Below, one piece after another: positions 20,890 to 32,974 of a stretch of DNA of 64,000 nt. The translations under genes and the position numbers were made by a program. Source of the stretch: Trachythela sp. YZ-2020 (taxonomy: Eukaryota > Cnidaria > Anthozoa > Malacalcyonacea > Clavulariidae); the NCBI GenBank assembly GCA_016169945.1, contig JADLSH010000395.1, positions 7,530,001-7,594,000 on the forward strand. The letters run 5' to 3'. The notes under the pieces were generated by a model. That model was not told the origin of the DNA, searched no databases, and worked only from the letters and a program-made list of their open reading frames with translations. Each line of letters begins with the position of its first letter. The first letter of the stretch is position 1.

Positions 20890-22501
20890 ATGGTTCCTTG
20901 GGGTTCCCTCGGGGTTCCCTTTGGGGTTCCCTCGGAGTTCCTTTGGGGTTTCTCGGTTTTTATTATAATTTTATTTTTTTCCAAAGGCCAATCGGGCTAC
21001 GGACAATATTTATTTCGATATGCGGGCTTTTGCGGGACATATTTAGCAAGTCCCGTAGAAGTACTCATTTACGGACCTTGTTGCGGGACATATTTAGCAA
21101 GTCCCGTAGAAGTACTCATTTACGGGACCTTGTTGCGGGACATATTTAACAAGTCCCGCTCGAAGGGACGCGTTGGGGACGTCTTGCGGGACATATGTCG
21201 GGACGCGTTAAGATGCGTCCCGTAGCGACGTCCCGTAAGACTGTGCCATGGCAAGACCTACACATTTTGTCAAACGGGACCCCGGGACGTCGCTACGGGA
21301 CGCATCTTAACGCGTCCCGACGTCCCGTAAGACTGTTCCATGGCAACACCTACAAATTTTGTCAAACGGGACCCCGGGACGTCGCTATGGGACGCATCTT
21401 AACGCGTCCCGACGTCCCGTAAGACTGTTCCATGGCAAGACCTACACATTTTGTCAAACGGACCCCGACGCCCCAAAATATGTCCCGCAAGACGTCCCCA
21501 ACGCGTCCTTCGAGCGGGACTTGTTAAATATGTCCCGCAACAAGGTCCGTAAATGAGTACTTCTACGGGACTTGCTAAATATGTCCCGCAACAAGGTCCC
21601 GTAAATGAGTACTTCTACGGGACTTGCTAAATATGTCCCGCAAAAGCCCGCATATCGAAATAAATATTGTCCGAGTGGCCCGATTGGCCTTTGGAAAAAA
21701 AATAAAATTATAATAAAAACCGAGGGAACCCCAAGGGAACCCCGAGGGAACCCCTACAGAACCCCCAGAGAACCCCGAGAGAACCCCTACAGAACCCCGA
21801 AATGTTTACATCTACCGAACCGGACTCGAACCGGTGCCCCACATCGACCTCACATCGAACTCACATCGACCTCACATCGACCTCACATCGACCCTCACAT
21901 AGAAAACAGTGTAAAAGCTGGACAATATGTTTAATAACTGTATATTTGTGTAAATAATTGTTATACCTAAAGGAATACATTGTTTAAAACGTTAATCTTT
22001 GTCTGTGTTAATTTATGCATGTATCCAAGCGTCACTAATTACTTATATTTTGGAGAGCTCCACAGAAGTTTTACAGAAGCTTCACAGAAGCTTCACAGAA
22101 GCTTTACAGAAGCTCCACAGAAGCTCCACAGAAGCTTTACAGAAGCTTTACAGAAGCTCCACAGAAGCTCCACAGAAGCTTTAGAGAATTTCCAGACAAC
22201 TGCTACAAAATCCCACCAAACCCTTCCTCAAAGCAATAATATATATAGAACCGTGTTTCTATGTAAACTTGAATTAAAAACTGTAGATAAACAAACGACA
22301 ACGAAGTAGTCAGAAATAAACTAAAACTTGTAGATAAGCAAACGGCAGCGGTCCAACAATGTCAAGAAAAAGCCATTAGCACTGCAGTGAGCTCAAATAA
22401 ATTAATATAAGTCTGAATAAATTAAAATACTTAAGAAATTATGACGTCATGGGCGGTGCTAAGCGCACCGCCCGCGCCAGAAGCCCCACTCTCCTACTAC
22501 T
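20890..22501. mobile_element. Left-truncated fold-back element, copy 8
   Basis: The junction reads ACCAATAATGGTTCC, slightly different from other units. Core and right arm are complete; the GGAACCCCGAG array is short, as in copy 5. Confidence 0.75.
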
Positions 22502-22652
22502 CCAGTAGCCAATCAAAACCGACTATTGGTGAAAAATGCATAATAATTGAGTTTATCTGTCCTAAATGAAACGCGTACAAACTCGATCATATACAGGGCC
22601 TAGACAAAATTTAATAGGTAACTGCATGAAAAATATATTTTATTGTACTCAC

Positions 22653-22931
22653 ATTGCACGTTGAGGTAAGCAGCCACTGTAACAGATTCTATATTATTGG
22701 TTGCGTTGCATACATAAACTCCAGCGTCGCTTTTTTGAACTTTTCCAATTGTAATGGTTCCCATGTCCTGACTGAGGAAGATGTTCGTGGAGTTTTGTTT
22801 CATAGCGATACCATCCTTAAACCACGCCAGCGTTGGAGATGGGTTACTGGTAGCAGTGCATTTGAAAGTAACGTTGATACTTCCTTCCTTCACTGTTTTA
22901 TTTTGTGGTTTTATGGTAAACACTGGAGGCC
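22653..22931 (-). CDS. Ig (I-set) domain exon, copy 8
   Basis: Open 279-base phase 1-1 exon with translation identical to copy 2. Confidence 0.85.
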
Positions 22932-23184
22932 CTGGAGGAAAAAAGTATTTAACTGTATTAAAGGGTTAAAAAAAAGTCCAAATCTACTGATCAGTAATCC
23001 TATATCACATCAATTTTACATAATTATGGCTATGCGCGGAAAAATCGCGATGGGAATTTCCTCGCTAATCGATTATTCACTGCAAACGACAGACGACTTA
23101 ATATCATCAAGAAGGGTGCTTCCAAAAATCGAAAATGTTAATTTATATAAACCGATAAAACAGGAAAATAAAGCAAATAACCAG

Positions 23185-23407
23185 GGGCCGGTTGCTCAAA
23201 AGCCGATTAATAGCCAGGATTAGCGCTAACCCAGGGTTAAAAAGTTAACCCACCTAGCTAGGTGGGTTAAAATTTTCATCAATTTTAACCCTGGGTTAAG
23301 ACTAATCGAGCTTTGTGCAACGCAAATTAACCCAGGTTTAAAATTTAACCCTGGGTTAGGGATTTTTAACCCAGGGTTAACGCTAATCGGCTTTTGAACA
23401 ACCGGCC
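23185..23407. mobile_element. Short inverted-repeat element, unit 8
   Basis: As unit 1, with two extra G at the left end. Confidence 0.65.
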
Positions 23408-23441
23408 CCAGGTAGCTAACCAAGCTAGAACAAACCAATAG

Positions 23442-25058
23442 TTCCCTTGGGGTTCCCTCGGGGTTCCCTTGGGGTTCCCTCGGGCTTCCCTTGGGGTTCC
23501 CTTGGGGTTTCCTCGGTTTTTATTATAATTTTTTTTTTTTTTTCCAAAGGCCAATCGGGCTACTCAGACAATATTTATTTCGATATGCGGGCTTTTGCGG
23601 GACATATTTAGCAAGTCCCGTAGAAGTACTCATTTACGGGACCTTGTTGCGGGACATATTTAACAAGTCCCGTAAGTACTCATTTACGGACGTCTTGTTT
23701 CATATATGATTTAACAAGCCGCTCGAAGGGACGCGTTGGGGACGTCTTGCGGGACATATGGGACGCGTTAAGATGATGCCTTGTAGCGACGTCCCGTAAG
23801 ACTGTGCCATGGCAAGACCTACACATTTTGTCAAACGGGACCCGGGACGTCGCTACGGGACGCATCTTAACGCGTCCTGCCGACGTCCCGTAAGACTGTT
23901 CCATGGCAACACCTACACATTTGGTCAATCGGGCCCCCGGGACGTCGCTATGGGACGAATCTTAACGCGTCCCGACGTCCCGTAAGACTGTTCCATGGCA
24001 AGACCTACACATTTTGTCAAACGGGACCCCGGACGCCCCAAAATATGTCCCGCAAGACGTCCCCAACGCGTCCTTCAGGCGGGACTTGTTAAATATGTCC
24101 CGCAACAAGGTCCCGTAAATGAGTACTTCTACGGGACTTGCTAAATATGTCCTAAATATGTCCCGCAAAAGCCCGCATATCGAAATAAATATTGTCCGAG
24201 TGGCCCGATTGGTCTTTGGAAAAAAAAAAATAAAAAAAAAAACCGAGAAAACCCCAAGGAAACCCCAAGGGAACCCAAGGTAACGGAACCCCGAGGGAAC
24301 AGGAACCGGAACCCCTACAGAACCCCAGAGAACCGAGAGAACCCCTACAGAACCCCGAAATGTTTACATCTACCGAACCGGACTCGAACCGGTGCCCCAC
24401 ATCGACCTCACATCGAACTCACATCGACCTCACATCGACCTCACATCGACCCTCACATAGAAAACAGTGTAAAAGCTGGACAATATGTTTAATAACTGTA
24501 TATTTGTGTAAATAATTGTTATACCTAAAGGAATACATTGTTTAAAACGTTAATCTTTGTCTGTGTTAATTTATGCATGTATCCAAGCGTCACTAATTAC
24601 TTATATTTTGGAGAGCTCCACAGAATTTTTACAGAAGTGTCACAGAAGCTTCACAGAAGCTTTACAGAAGCTCCACAGAAGCTCCACAGAAGCTTTACAG
24701 AAGCTTTACAGAAGCTCCACAGAAGCTCCACAGAAGCTTTAGAGAATTTCCAGACAACTGCTACAAAATCCCACCAAACCCTTCCTCAAAGCAATAATAT
24801 ATATAGAACCGTGTTTCTATGTAAACTTGAATTAAAAACTGTAGATAAACAAACGACAACGAAGTAGTCAGAAATAAACTAAAACTGTAGATAAGCAAAC
24901 GGCAGCGGTTCAAAAATGTCAAGAAAAAGCCATTAGCACTGCAGTGAGCTCAAATAAATTAATATAAGTCTGAATAAATTAAAATACTTAAGAAATTATG
25001 ACGTCATGGGCGGTGCTAAGCGCACCGCCCGCGCCAGAAGCCCCACTCTCCTACTACT
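23442..25058. mobile_element. Left-truncated fold-back element, copy 9, partly disordered
   Basis: The CGGGAC repeats near 23640-23800 are broken by small deletions and insertions (for example CTTGTTTCATATATGATTTAAC), and the second hairpin of the right arm is shortened near 24150. The outer arm is intact. Confidence 0.7.
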
Positions 25059-25209
25059 CCAGTAGCCAATCAAAACCGACTATTGGTGAAAAATGCATAA
25101 TAATTGAGTTTATCTGTCCTAAATGAAACGCGTACAAACTCGATCATATACAGGGCCTAGACAAAATTTAATAGGTAACTGCATGAAAAATATATTTTAT
25201 TGTACTCAC

Positions 25210-25488
25210 ATTGCACGTTGAGGTAAGCAGCCACTGTAACAGATTCTATATTATTGGTTGCGTTGCATACATAAACTCCAGCGTCGCTTTTTTGAACTTT
25301 TCCAATTGTAATGGTTCCCATGTCCTGACTGAGGAAGATGTTCGTGGAGTTTTGTTTCATAGCGATACCATCCTTAAACCACGCCAGCGTTGGAGATGGG
25401 TTACTGGTAGCAGTGCATTTGAAAGTAACGTTGATACTTCCTTCCTTCACTGTTTTATTTTGTGGTTTTATGGTAAACACTGGAGGCC
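25210..25488 (-). CDS. Ig (I-set) domain exon, copy 9
   Basis: Open 279-base phase 1-1 exon with translation identical to copy 2. Confidence 0.85.
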
Positions 25489-25741
25489 CTGGAGGAAAAA
25501 AGTATTTAACTGTATTAAAGGGTTAAAAAAAAGTCCAAATCTACTGATCAGTAATCCTATATCACATCAATTTTACATAATTATGGCTATGCGCGGAAAA
25601 ATCGCGATGGGAATTTCCTCGCTAATCGATTATTCACTGCAAACGACAGACGACTTAATATCATCAAGAAGGGTGCTTCCAAAAATCGAAAATGTTAATT
25701 TATATAAACCGATAAAACAGGAAAATAAAGCAAATAACCAG

Positions 25742-25964
25742 GGGCCGGTTGCTCAAAAGCCGATTAATAGCCAGGATTAGCGCTAACCCAGGGTTAAAAA
25801 GTTAACCCACCTAGCTAGGTGGGTTAAAATTTTCATCAATTTTAACCCTGGGTTAAGACTAATCGAGCTTTGTGCAACGCAAATTAACCCAGGTTTAAAA
25901 TTTAACCCTGGGTTAGGGATTTTTAACCCAGGGTTAACGCTAATCGGCTTTTGAACAACCGGCC
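25742..25964. mobile_element. Short inverted-repeat element, unit 9
   Basis: As unit 1, with two extra G at the left end. Confidence 0.65.
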
Positions 25965-25998
25965 CCAGGTAACTAACCAAGCTAGAACAAACCAATAG

Positions 25999-27654
25999 TT
26001 CCGGGGTTCCCTTGGGGGTCCCTTGGGGTTCCCTTGGGGGTTCCCTTGGGGTTCCCTCGGGCTTCCCTTGGGGTTTCCTCGGTTTTTATTATAATTTTAT
26101 TTTTTTTCCAAAGGCCAATCGGGCCACTCGGACAATATTTATTTCGATATGCGGGCTTTTGCGGGACATATTTAGCAAGTCCCGTAGAAGTACTCATTTA
26201 CGGGACCTTGTTGCGGGACATATTTAGCAAGTCCCGTAGAAGTACTCATTTACGGGACCTTGTTGCGGGACATATTTAACAAGTCCCGCTCGAAGGGACG
26301 CGTTGGGGACGTCTTGCGGGACATATGTCGGGACGCGTTAAGATGCGTCCCGTAGCGACGTCCCGTAAGACTGTGCCATGGCAAGACCTACACATTTTGT
26401 CAAACGGGACCCCGGGACGACGCTCCGGGACGCATCTTACCGCGTCCCGACGTCCCGTAAGACTGTTCCATGGCAACACCTACAAATTTTGTCAAACGGG
26501 ACCCCGGGACGTCGCTATGGGACGCATCTTAACGCGTCCCGACGTCCCGTAAGACTGTTCCATGGCAAGACCTACACATTTTGTCAAACGGGACCCCGGC
26601 ACGCCCCAAAATATGTCCCGCAAGACGTCCCCAACGCGTCCCTTCGAGCGGGACTTGTTAAATATGTCCCGCAACAAGGTCCCGTAAATGAGTACTTCTA
26701 CGGGACTTGCTAAATATGTCCCGCAACAAGGTCCCGTAAATGAGTACTTCTACGGGACTTGCTAAATATGTCCCGCAAAAGCCCGCATATCGAAATAAAT
26801 ATTGTCCGAGTGGCCCGATTGGCCTTTGAAAAAAAAAAAAATAATAAAAACCGAGGAAACCCCAAGGGAACCCCGAGGGAACCCCAAGGGAACCCCGAGG
26901 GAACCCCTACAGAACCCCCAGAGAACCCCGAGAGAACCCCTACAGAACCCCGAAATGTTTACATCTACCGAACCGGACTCGAATCGGTGCCCCACATCGA
27001 CCTCACATCGACCTCACATCGACCTCACATCGACCTCACATCGACCCTCACATAGAAAACAGTGTAAAAGCTGGACAATATGTTTAATAACTGTATATTT
27101 GTGTAAATAATTGTTATACCTAAAGGAATACATTGTTTAAAACGTTAATCTTTGTCTGTGTTAATTTATGCATGTATCCAAGCGTCACTAATTACTCATA
27201 TTTTGGAGAGCTCCACAGAAGTTTTACAGAAGCTTCACAGAAGCTTCACAGAAGCTTTACAGAAGCTCCACAGAAGCTCCACAGAAGCTTTACAGAAGCT
27301 TTACAGAAGCTCCACAGAAGCTCCACAGAAGCTTTAGAGAATTTCCAGACAACTGCTACAAAATCCCACCAAACCCTTCCTCAAAGCAATAATATATATA
27401 GAACCGTGTTTCTATGTAAACTTGAATTAAAAACTGTAGATAAACAAACGACAACGAAGTAGTCAGAAATAAACTAAAAACTGTAGATAAGCAAACGGCA
27501 GCGGTTCAAAAATGTCAAGAAAAAGCCATTAGCACTGCAGTGAGCTCAAATAAATTAATATAAGTCTGAATAAATTAAAATACTTAAGAAATTATGACGT
27601 CATGGGCGGTGCTAAGCGCACCGCCCGCGCCAGAAGCCCCACTCTCCTACTACT
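25999..27654. mobile_element. Left-truncated fold-back element, copy 10
   Basis: Complete core and right arm. Private substitutions in one core repeat (GACGACGCTCCGGG near 26417). Confidence 0.75.
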
Positions 27655-27805
27655 CCAGTAGCCAATCAAAACCGACTATTGGTGAAAAATGCATAATAAT
27701 TGAGTTTATCTGTCCTAAATGAAACGCGTACAAACTCGATCATATACAGGGCCTAGACAAAATTTAATAGGTAACTGCATGAAAAATATATTTTATTGTA
27801 CTCAC

Positions 27806-28084
27806 ATTGCACGTTGAGGTAAGCAGCCACTGTAACAGATTCTATATTATTGGTTGCGTTGCATACATAAACTCCAGCGTCGCTTTTTTGAACTTTTCCA
27901 ATTGTAATGGTTCCCATGTCCTGACTGAGGAAGATGTTCGTGGAGTTTTGTTTCATAGCGATACCATCCTTAAACCACGCCAGCGTTGGAGATGGGTTAC
28001 TGGTAGCAGTGCATTTGAAAGTAACGTTGATACTTCCTTCCTTCACTGTTTTATTTTGTGGTTTTATGGTAAACACTGGAGGCC
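27806..28084 (-). CDS. Ig (I-set) domain exon, copy 10
   Basis: Open 279-base phase 1-1 exon with translation identical to copy 2. Confidence 0.85.
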
Positions 28085-28337
28085 CTGGAGGAAAAAAGTA
28101 TTTAACTGTATTAAAGGGTTAAAAAAAAGTCCAAATCTACTGATCAGTAATCCTATATCACATCAATTTTACATAATTATGGCTATGCGCGGAAAAATCG
28201 CGATGGGAATTTCCTCGCTAATCGATTATTCACTGCAAACGACAGACGACTTAATATCATCAAGAAGGGAGCTTCCAAAAATCGAAAATGTTAATTTATA
28301 TAAACCGATAAAACAGGAAAATAAAGCAAATAACCAG

Positions 28338-28563
28338 GGACCGGTTGTTCAAAAGCCGGTTAACTTAACCCAGGATTAGCGCTAACCCAGGGTTAAAAAG
28401 TTAACCCACCTAGCTAGGTGGGTTAAAATTTTCATCAATTTTAACCCTGGGTTAAGACTAATCGAGCTTTGTGCAACGCAAATTAACCCAGGTTTAAAAT
28501 TTAACCCTGGGTTAGGGATTTTTAACCCAGGGCTAACGCTAATCGGCTTTTGAACAACCGGCC
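28338..28563. mobile_element. Short inverted-repeat element, unit 10
   Basis: The left end reads CCGGTTGTTCAAAAGCCGGTT, a better match to the right end than in units 1-9; unit 11 has the same form, which is therefore likely the older one. Confidence 0.65.
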
Positions 28564-28597
28564 CCAGGTAACTAACCAAGCTAGAACAAATCAATAG

Positions 28598-30393
28598 TTC
28601 CCTTGGGGTTCCCTCGGGGTTCCCACGGGGTTCCCTCGGGGTTCCCTTGGGGTTCCCTCGCGCTTCCCTTGGGGTTCCCTTGGGGTTTCCTCGGTTTTTA
28701 TTATAATTTATTTTTTTTCCAAAGGCCAATCGGGCTACTCGGACAATATTTATTTCGATATGCGGGCTTTTGCGGGACATATTTAGCAAGTCCCGTAGAA
28801 GTACTCATTTACGGGACCTTGTTGCGGGACATATTTAGCAAGTCCCGTAGAAGTACTCATTTACGGGACCTTGTTGCGGGACATATTTAACAAGTCCCGC
28901 TCGAAGGGACGCGTTGGGGACGTCTTGCGGGACATATGTCGGGACGCGTTAAGATGCGTCCCGTAGCGACGTCCCGTAAGACTGTTCCATGGCAAGACCT
29001 ACACATTTTGTCAAACGGGACCCCGGGACGTCGCTACGGGACGCATCTTAACGCGTCCCGACGTCCCGTAAGACTGTTCCATGGCAACACCTACACTTTT
29101 TGTCAAACGGGACCGCGGGACGTCGTTATGGGACGCGTCTTAACGCGTCCCGACGTCCCGTAAGACTGTTCCATGGCAAGACCTACACATTTTGTCAAAC
29201 GGGACCCCGGCACGCCCCAAAATATGTCCCGCAAGACGTCCCCAACGCGTCCCTTCGAGCGGGACTTGTTAAATATGTCCCGCAACAAGGGCCCGTAAAT
29301 GAGTACTTCTACGGGACTTGCTAAATATGTCCCGCAACAAGGTCCCGTAAATGAGTACTTCTACGAGACTTGCTAAATATGTCCCGCAAAAGCCCGCATA
29401 TCGAAATAAATATTGTCCGAGTGGCCCGATTGGCCTTTGGAAAAAAATATATAAAAAATAATAAAAACCGAGGAAACCCCAAGGGAACCCCGAGGGAACC
29501 CCTACAGAACCCCCAGAGAACCCCGAGAGAACCCCGAAAGAATTTAAATCTATACCGAACCGGACTCGAACCGGTGCCCAACATCGACCTCACATCGACC
29601 TCACATCGACCTCACATCGACCTCACATCGACCTCACATCGACCTCACATCGACCTCACATCGACCTCACATCGACCCTCACATAGAAAACAGTGTAAAA
29701 GCTGGACAATATGTTTAATAACTGTATATTTGTGTAAATAATTGTAATACCTAAAGGAATACATTGTTTAAAACGTTAATCTTTGTCTGTCTTAATTTAT
29801 GCATGTATCCAAGCGTCACTAATTACTCATATTTTGGAGAGCTCCACAGAAGTTTTACAGAAGCTTCACAGAAGCTTCACAGAAGCTTTACAGAAGCTCC
29901 ACAGGAGCTCCACAGAAGCTTTACAGAAGCTTTACAGAAGCTTTACAGAAGCTCCACAGAAGCTCCACAGAAGCTTTAGAGAATTTCCAGACAACTGCTA
30001 CAAAATCCCACCAAACCCTTCCTCAAAGCAATGATATATATAGAACCGTGTTTCTATGTAAACTTGAATTAAAAATTGTAGATAAACAAATGACAACGAA
30101 GTAGTCAGAAATAAACTAAAACCTATAAATAAACAAACGGTAGCGAAGCAGCCAGAAATAAAAACTGTAGATAAACAAACGGTAACGACGTAGTCAGAAA
30201 TAAACTAAAAACTGTAGATAAGCAAACGGCAGCGGTTCAAAAATGTCAAGAAAAAGCCATTAGCACTGCAGTGAGCTCAAATAAATTAATATAAGTCTGA
30301 ATAAATTAAAATACTTAAGAAATGATGACGTCATGGGCGGTGCTAAAACACCGTCCGCACCGCCCGCGCCAGAAGCCCCACTCTCCTACTACT
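28598..30393. mobile_element. Left-truncated fold-back element, copy 11
   Basis: Carries the longest CGACCTCACAT array (about 29582-29682). Its right arm (30115-30225) has two extra copies of the TAGATAAACAAACGG repeat that are absent from copies 2-10 but present, inverted, in the left arm of copy 1 (2795-2935). This suggests that the left arm of copy 1 and the right arm of copy 11 are the two ends of the original insertion. Confidence 0.8.
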
Positions 30394-30544
30394 CCAGTAG
30401 CCAATCAAAACCGACTATTGGTGAAAAATGCATAATAATTGAGTTTATCTGTCCTAAATGAAACGCGTACAAACTCGATCATATACAGGGCCTAGACAAA
30501 ATTTAATAGGTAACTGCATGACACATATATTGTATTGTACTCAC

Positions 30545-30823
30545 ATTTCACGTTGAGGTAAGCAGCCACTGTAACAGATTCTATATTATTGGTTGCGTTG
30601 CATACATAAACTCCAGCGTCGCTTTTTTGAACTTTTCCAATTGTAATGGTTCCCATGTCCTGACTGAGGAAGATGTTCGTGGAGTTTTGTTTCATAGCGA
30701 TACCATCCTTAAACCAAGCCAGCGTTGGAGATGGGTTACTGGTAGCATTGCATTTGAAAGTAACGTTGATACTTCCTTCCTTCACTGTTTTATTTTGTGG
30801 TTTTATGGTAAACACTGGAGGCC
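30545..30823 (-). CDS. Ig (I-set) domain exon, copy 11 (first in transcript order)
   Basis: Open 279-base phase 1-1 exon with the same acceptor and GTGAGT donor. It has two residue changes from the consensus, FKCNATS for FKCTATS and a final NVK for NVQ, making it the most diverged open copy. On the minus strand it is the first Ig exon after the calcium-binding EGF exon at 32442-32564 and may be closest to the founder exon. Confidence 0.85.
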
Positions 30824-31076
30824 CTGGAGGAAAAAAGTATTTAACTGTATTAAAGGGTTAAAAAAAAGTCCAAATCTACTGATCAGTAATCCTATATCAC
30901 ATCAATTTTACATAATTATGGCTATGCGCGGAAAAATAGCGATGGGAATTTCCTCGCTAATCGATTATTCACTGCAAACGACAGACGACTTAATATCATC
31001 AAGAAGGGAGCTTTCAAAAATCGAAAATGTTAATTTATATAAACCGATAAAACAGGAAAATAAAGCAAATAAACAG

Positions 31077-31302
31077 GGGCCGGTTGTTCAAAAGCCGGTT
31101 AACTTAACCCAGGATTAGCGCTAACCCAGGGTTAAAAAGTTAACCCACCTAGCTAGGTGGGTTAAAATTTTCATCAATTTTAACCCTGGGTTAAGACTAA
31201 TCGAGCTTTGTGCAACGCAAATTAACCCAGGTTTAAAATTTAACCCTGGGTTAGGGATTTTTAACCCAGGGTTAACGCTAATCGGCTTTTGAACAACCGG
31301 CC
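31077..31302. mobile_element. Short inverted-repeat element, unit 11
   Basis: Same form as unit 10, followed by the array border at about 31337. Confidence 0.65.
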
Positions 31303-31337
31303 CCAGGTAACTAACCAAGCTAGAACAAACCAATATT

Positions 31338-31660
31338 AATTTCGTACTCATATATAGTTAACATGCAAACGACCTAATCCAGATATTCAATATTGTACAT
31401 TTTCTATAACCCATTTAAGGCCACATACACATAATATCCCGGAAAAAGCAGCTGTCCAACGATATTTTGTTGGAATTATTCGCTCCATATCTTAAAATTG
31501 CAATAAAAACCACATCTACGGTTTTCCTCTTTTATTCCAACGCCTACGTATGTCCTAGGGAAATTTTTTTTATAGAAAATGGTGCCCGTGGTCATTGTTT
31601 ACCCGAAACATCGCGATATGTGTTGACATTTAATTCAATGAAAAGCCAGGAAAACAAATT
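31338..31660. other. Unique intronic sequence beside the array
   Basis: No exon or repeat is recognised. It is the first non-array sequence and lies between the first Ig exon and the calcium-binding EGF exon, so it is probably intron. Confidence 0.35.
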
Positions 31661-32142
31661 TGGAAACTTGGTAAAAACAGTACATCATATTAGGGTAATT
31701 ATTTTTGGTATGCTTGTATAGATATAGTAAATTATTTAGCAAAAAACTTGGTAAAAACAGTACATCATATTAGTGTAATTATTTTTGGTATGTTTGTATA
31801 GATATAGTAAATTATTTAGCAAAAAACTTGGTAAAAACAGTACATCATATTAGGGTAATTATGTTTGGTATGTTTGTATAGATATAGTAGATTATTTAGC
31901 AAAAAACTTGGTAAAAACAGTACATCATATTAGTGTAATTATGTTTGGTATGTTTGTATAGATATAGTAAATTATTTAGCAAAAAACTTGGTAAAAACAG
32001 TACATCATATTAATGTAATTATGTTTGGTATGTTTGTATAGATATAGTAGATTATTTAGCAAAAAACTTGGTAAAAACAGTACATCATATTAGTGTTATT
32101 ATTTTTGGTATGTTTGTATAGATATAGTAAATTATTTAGCAA
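31661..32142. repeat. 80-bp tandem repeat, six copies
   Basis: A unit containing AACTTGGTAAAAACAGTACA and TATAGATATAGTAAATTATT recurs with an exact 80-base step at 31661, 31741, 31821, 31901, 31981 and 32061. Copies differ by single bases (TAGGGTAATT, TAGTGTAATT, TAATGTAATT). AT-rich, intronic, no hairpin. Confidence 0.9.
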
Positions 32143-32441
32143 TAACCGAACTGAACAACAGTAGACAATTTGACCGCTTTTTCCATATTCTTTATATTTT
32201 ACTGTAAATTCTTTAATGATGTTATCTTTAACCATTTTTAGTCATTGAAAAAATTATCTTTCACAGTTCATGTTTGCATGGCGACAAGCCCTGCATGATG
32301 ACGATAATTATATAATTTGTTTTTGATCGTGGAACCCAACAACGTTTATTTATTATTGCAAACTTTCGATCCGTAAGCGATAACCTAAGACCTAACTGCT
32401 AAGAATAAACTAAAAATTAATGCAAATATACGGATACCAAC

Positions 32442-32564
32442 CTTCACAGTAATAGCCGTCTCCTTGAAAACCATCCTTACAGGTGCACTGGTAGGAACCT
32501 TCAGTATTCGTGCAGTTCGCGTCAGAATGACATAAGTGTGAACTTAAATCACATTCATTTATAT
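32442..32564 (-). CDS. Calcium-binding EGF-like domain exon
   Basis: A 123-base exon between a TTGTAG acceptor and a GTTGGT donor, phase 1 at both ends. The translation begins DINECDLSSHLC, continues with HSDANCTNTEGSYQCTC and ends DGFQGDGYYCE. It has the six cysteines of an EGF domain, the D-I-N-E calcium-binding start, the asparagine hydroxylation-type site and the GSYQC aromatic turn, so it fits the cbEGF class of extracellular matrix and receptor proteins. Together with the two EGF exons further upstream and the Ig array it suggests the order EGF, EGF, cbEGF, Ig-repeat in one minus-strand gene. The GTTGGT donor is weaker than a consensus GTAAGT. Confidence 0.85.
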
Positions 32565-32974
32565 CTACAATAAGAAATATAAAATATCTGAATCACCGAT
32601 GATATATTTATACAGGACTTAAACAGCAATTTAGAAAATGATTTTTAGGCATTATAATATAATGTGTAATGATAGTTAGAAACAGGTTTAAATGATGAAC
32701 GCAAAATTGTAGGGGATTTCTCCAAAAACAACAGCAACAATCCATCAAACAAAAAACAGCAGAAACAACTGTACGGCTGTAACAACATCCACTGCAACAA
32801 AAACAACAGCAAGAACGAGATCGAACGACGCGAATTAAAAATTATCTCTTTGTGCGTCGATGTCTCGAGAACATCACTTGTGAAATTTTTAACGGATACT
32901 TCAAAGTCAATGAACACAATATAAACACCAACAATTGCACAACATTCCTTTCATAACCAAAAGTGAAATTGGAG
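32565..32974. other. Intronic sequence, no exon seen
   Basis: AAC/ACA-rich stretch at 32720-32820; the minus-strand frame across it is low-complexity leucine and cysteine codons, not a domain. Confidence 0.3.

Larger units (their letters stand above)
5168..31337 (-). repeat. Tandem array of eleven fold-back plus Ig-exon units
   Basis: Each unit is CCAGT-flank, intron, Ig exon, intron, short inverted-repeat element, then a fold-back element truncated at its left. Ig exons start at 5319, 7992, 10627, 12877, 15455, 18051, 20107, 22653, 25210, 27806 and 30545, so spacing varies from 2056 to 2739 bp, almost all of it from length change in the fold-back part. The right border is abrupt: unit ends read ACCAATAGTTCC inside the array but ACCAATATTAATTTCG at 31331. 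Units 3-5 and 6-8 share private variants, which suggests a higher-order duplication of about 7.3 kb. Confidence 0.9.

Noticed and set aside
5319..30823. Dscam-type mutually exclusive splicing of the Ig exons
   Set aside because: Dscam alternative exons are diverged; here the copies are almost identical, and I see no docking or selector sequences. Serial inclusion or copy-number change is simpler.
5319..30823. Assignment of the gene to hemicentin
   Set aside because: The Ig type fits, but hemicentins have the Ig tract before the EGF modules, whereas here EGF exons come first, and no diagnostic N- or C-terminal domain is visible.
5168..31337. CRISPR-like or satellite explanation of the array
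   Set aside because: Units are over 2 kb with a spliced exon and a transposon-derived block; there are no short repeats with unique spacers, and the sequence is eukaryotic.
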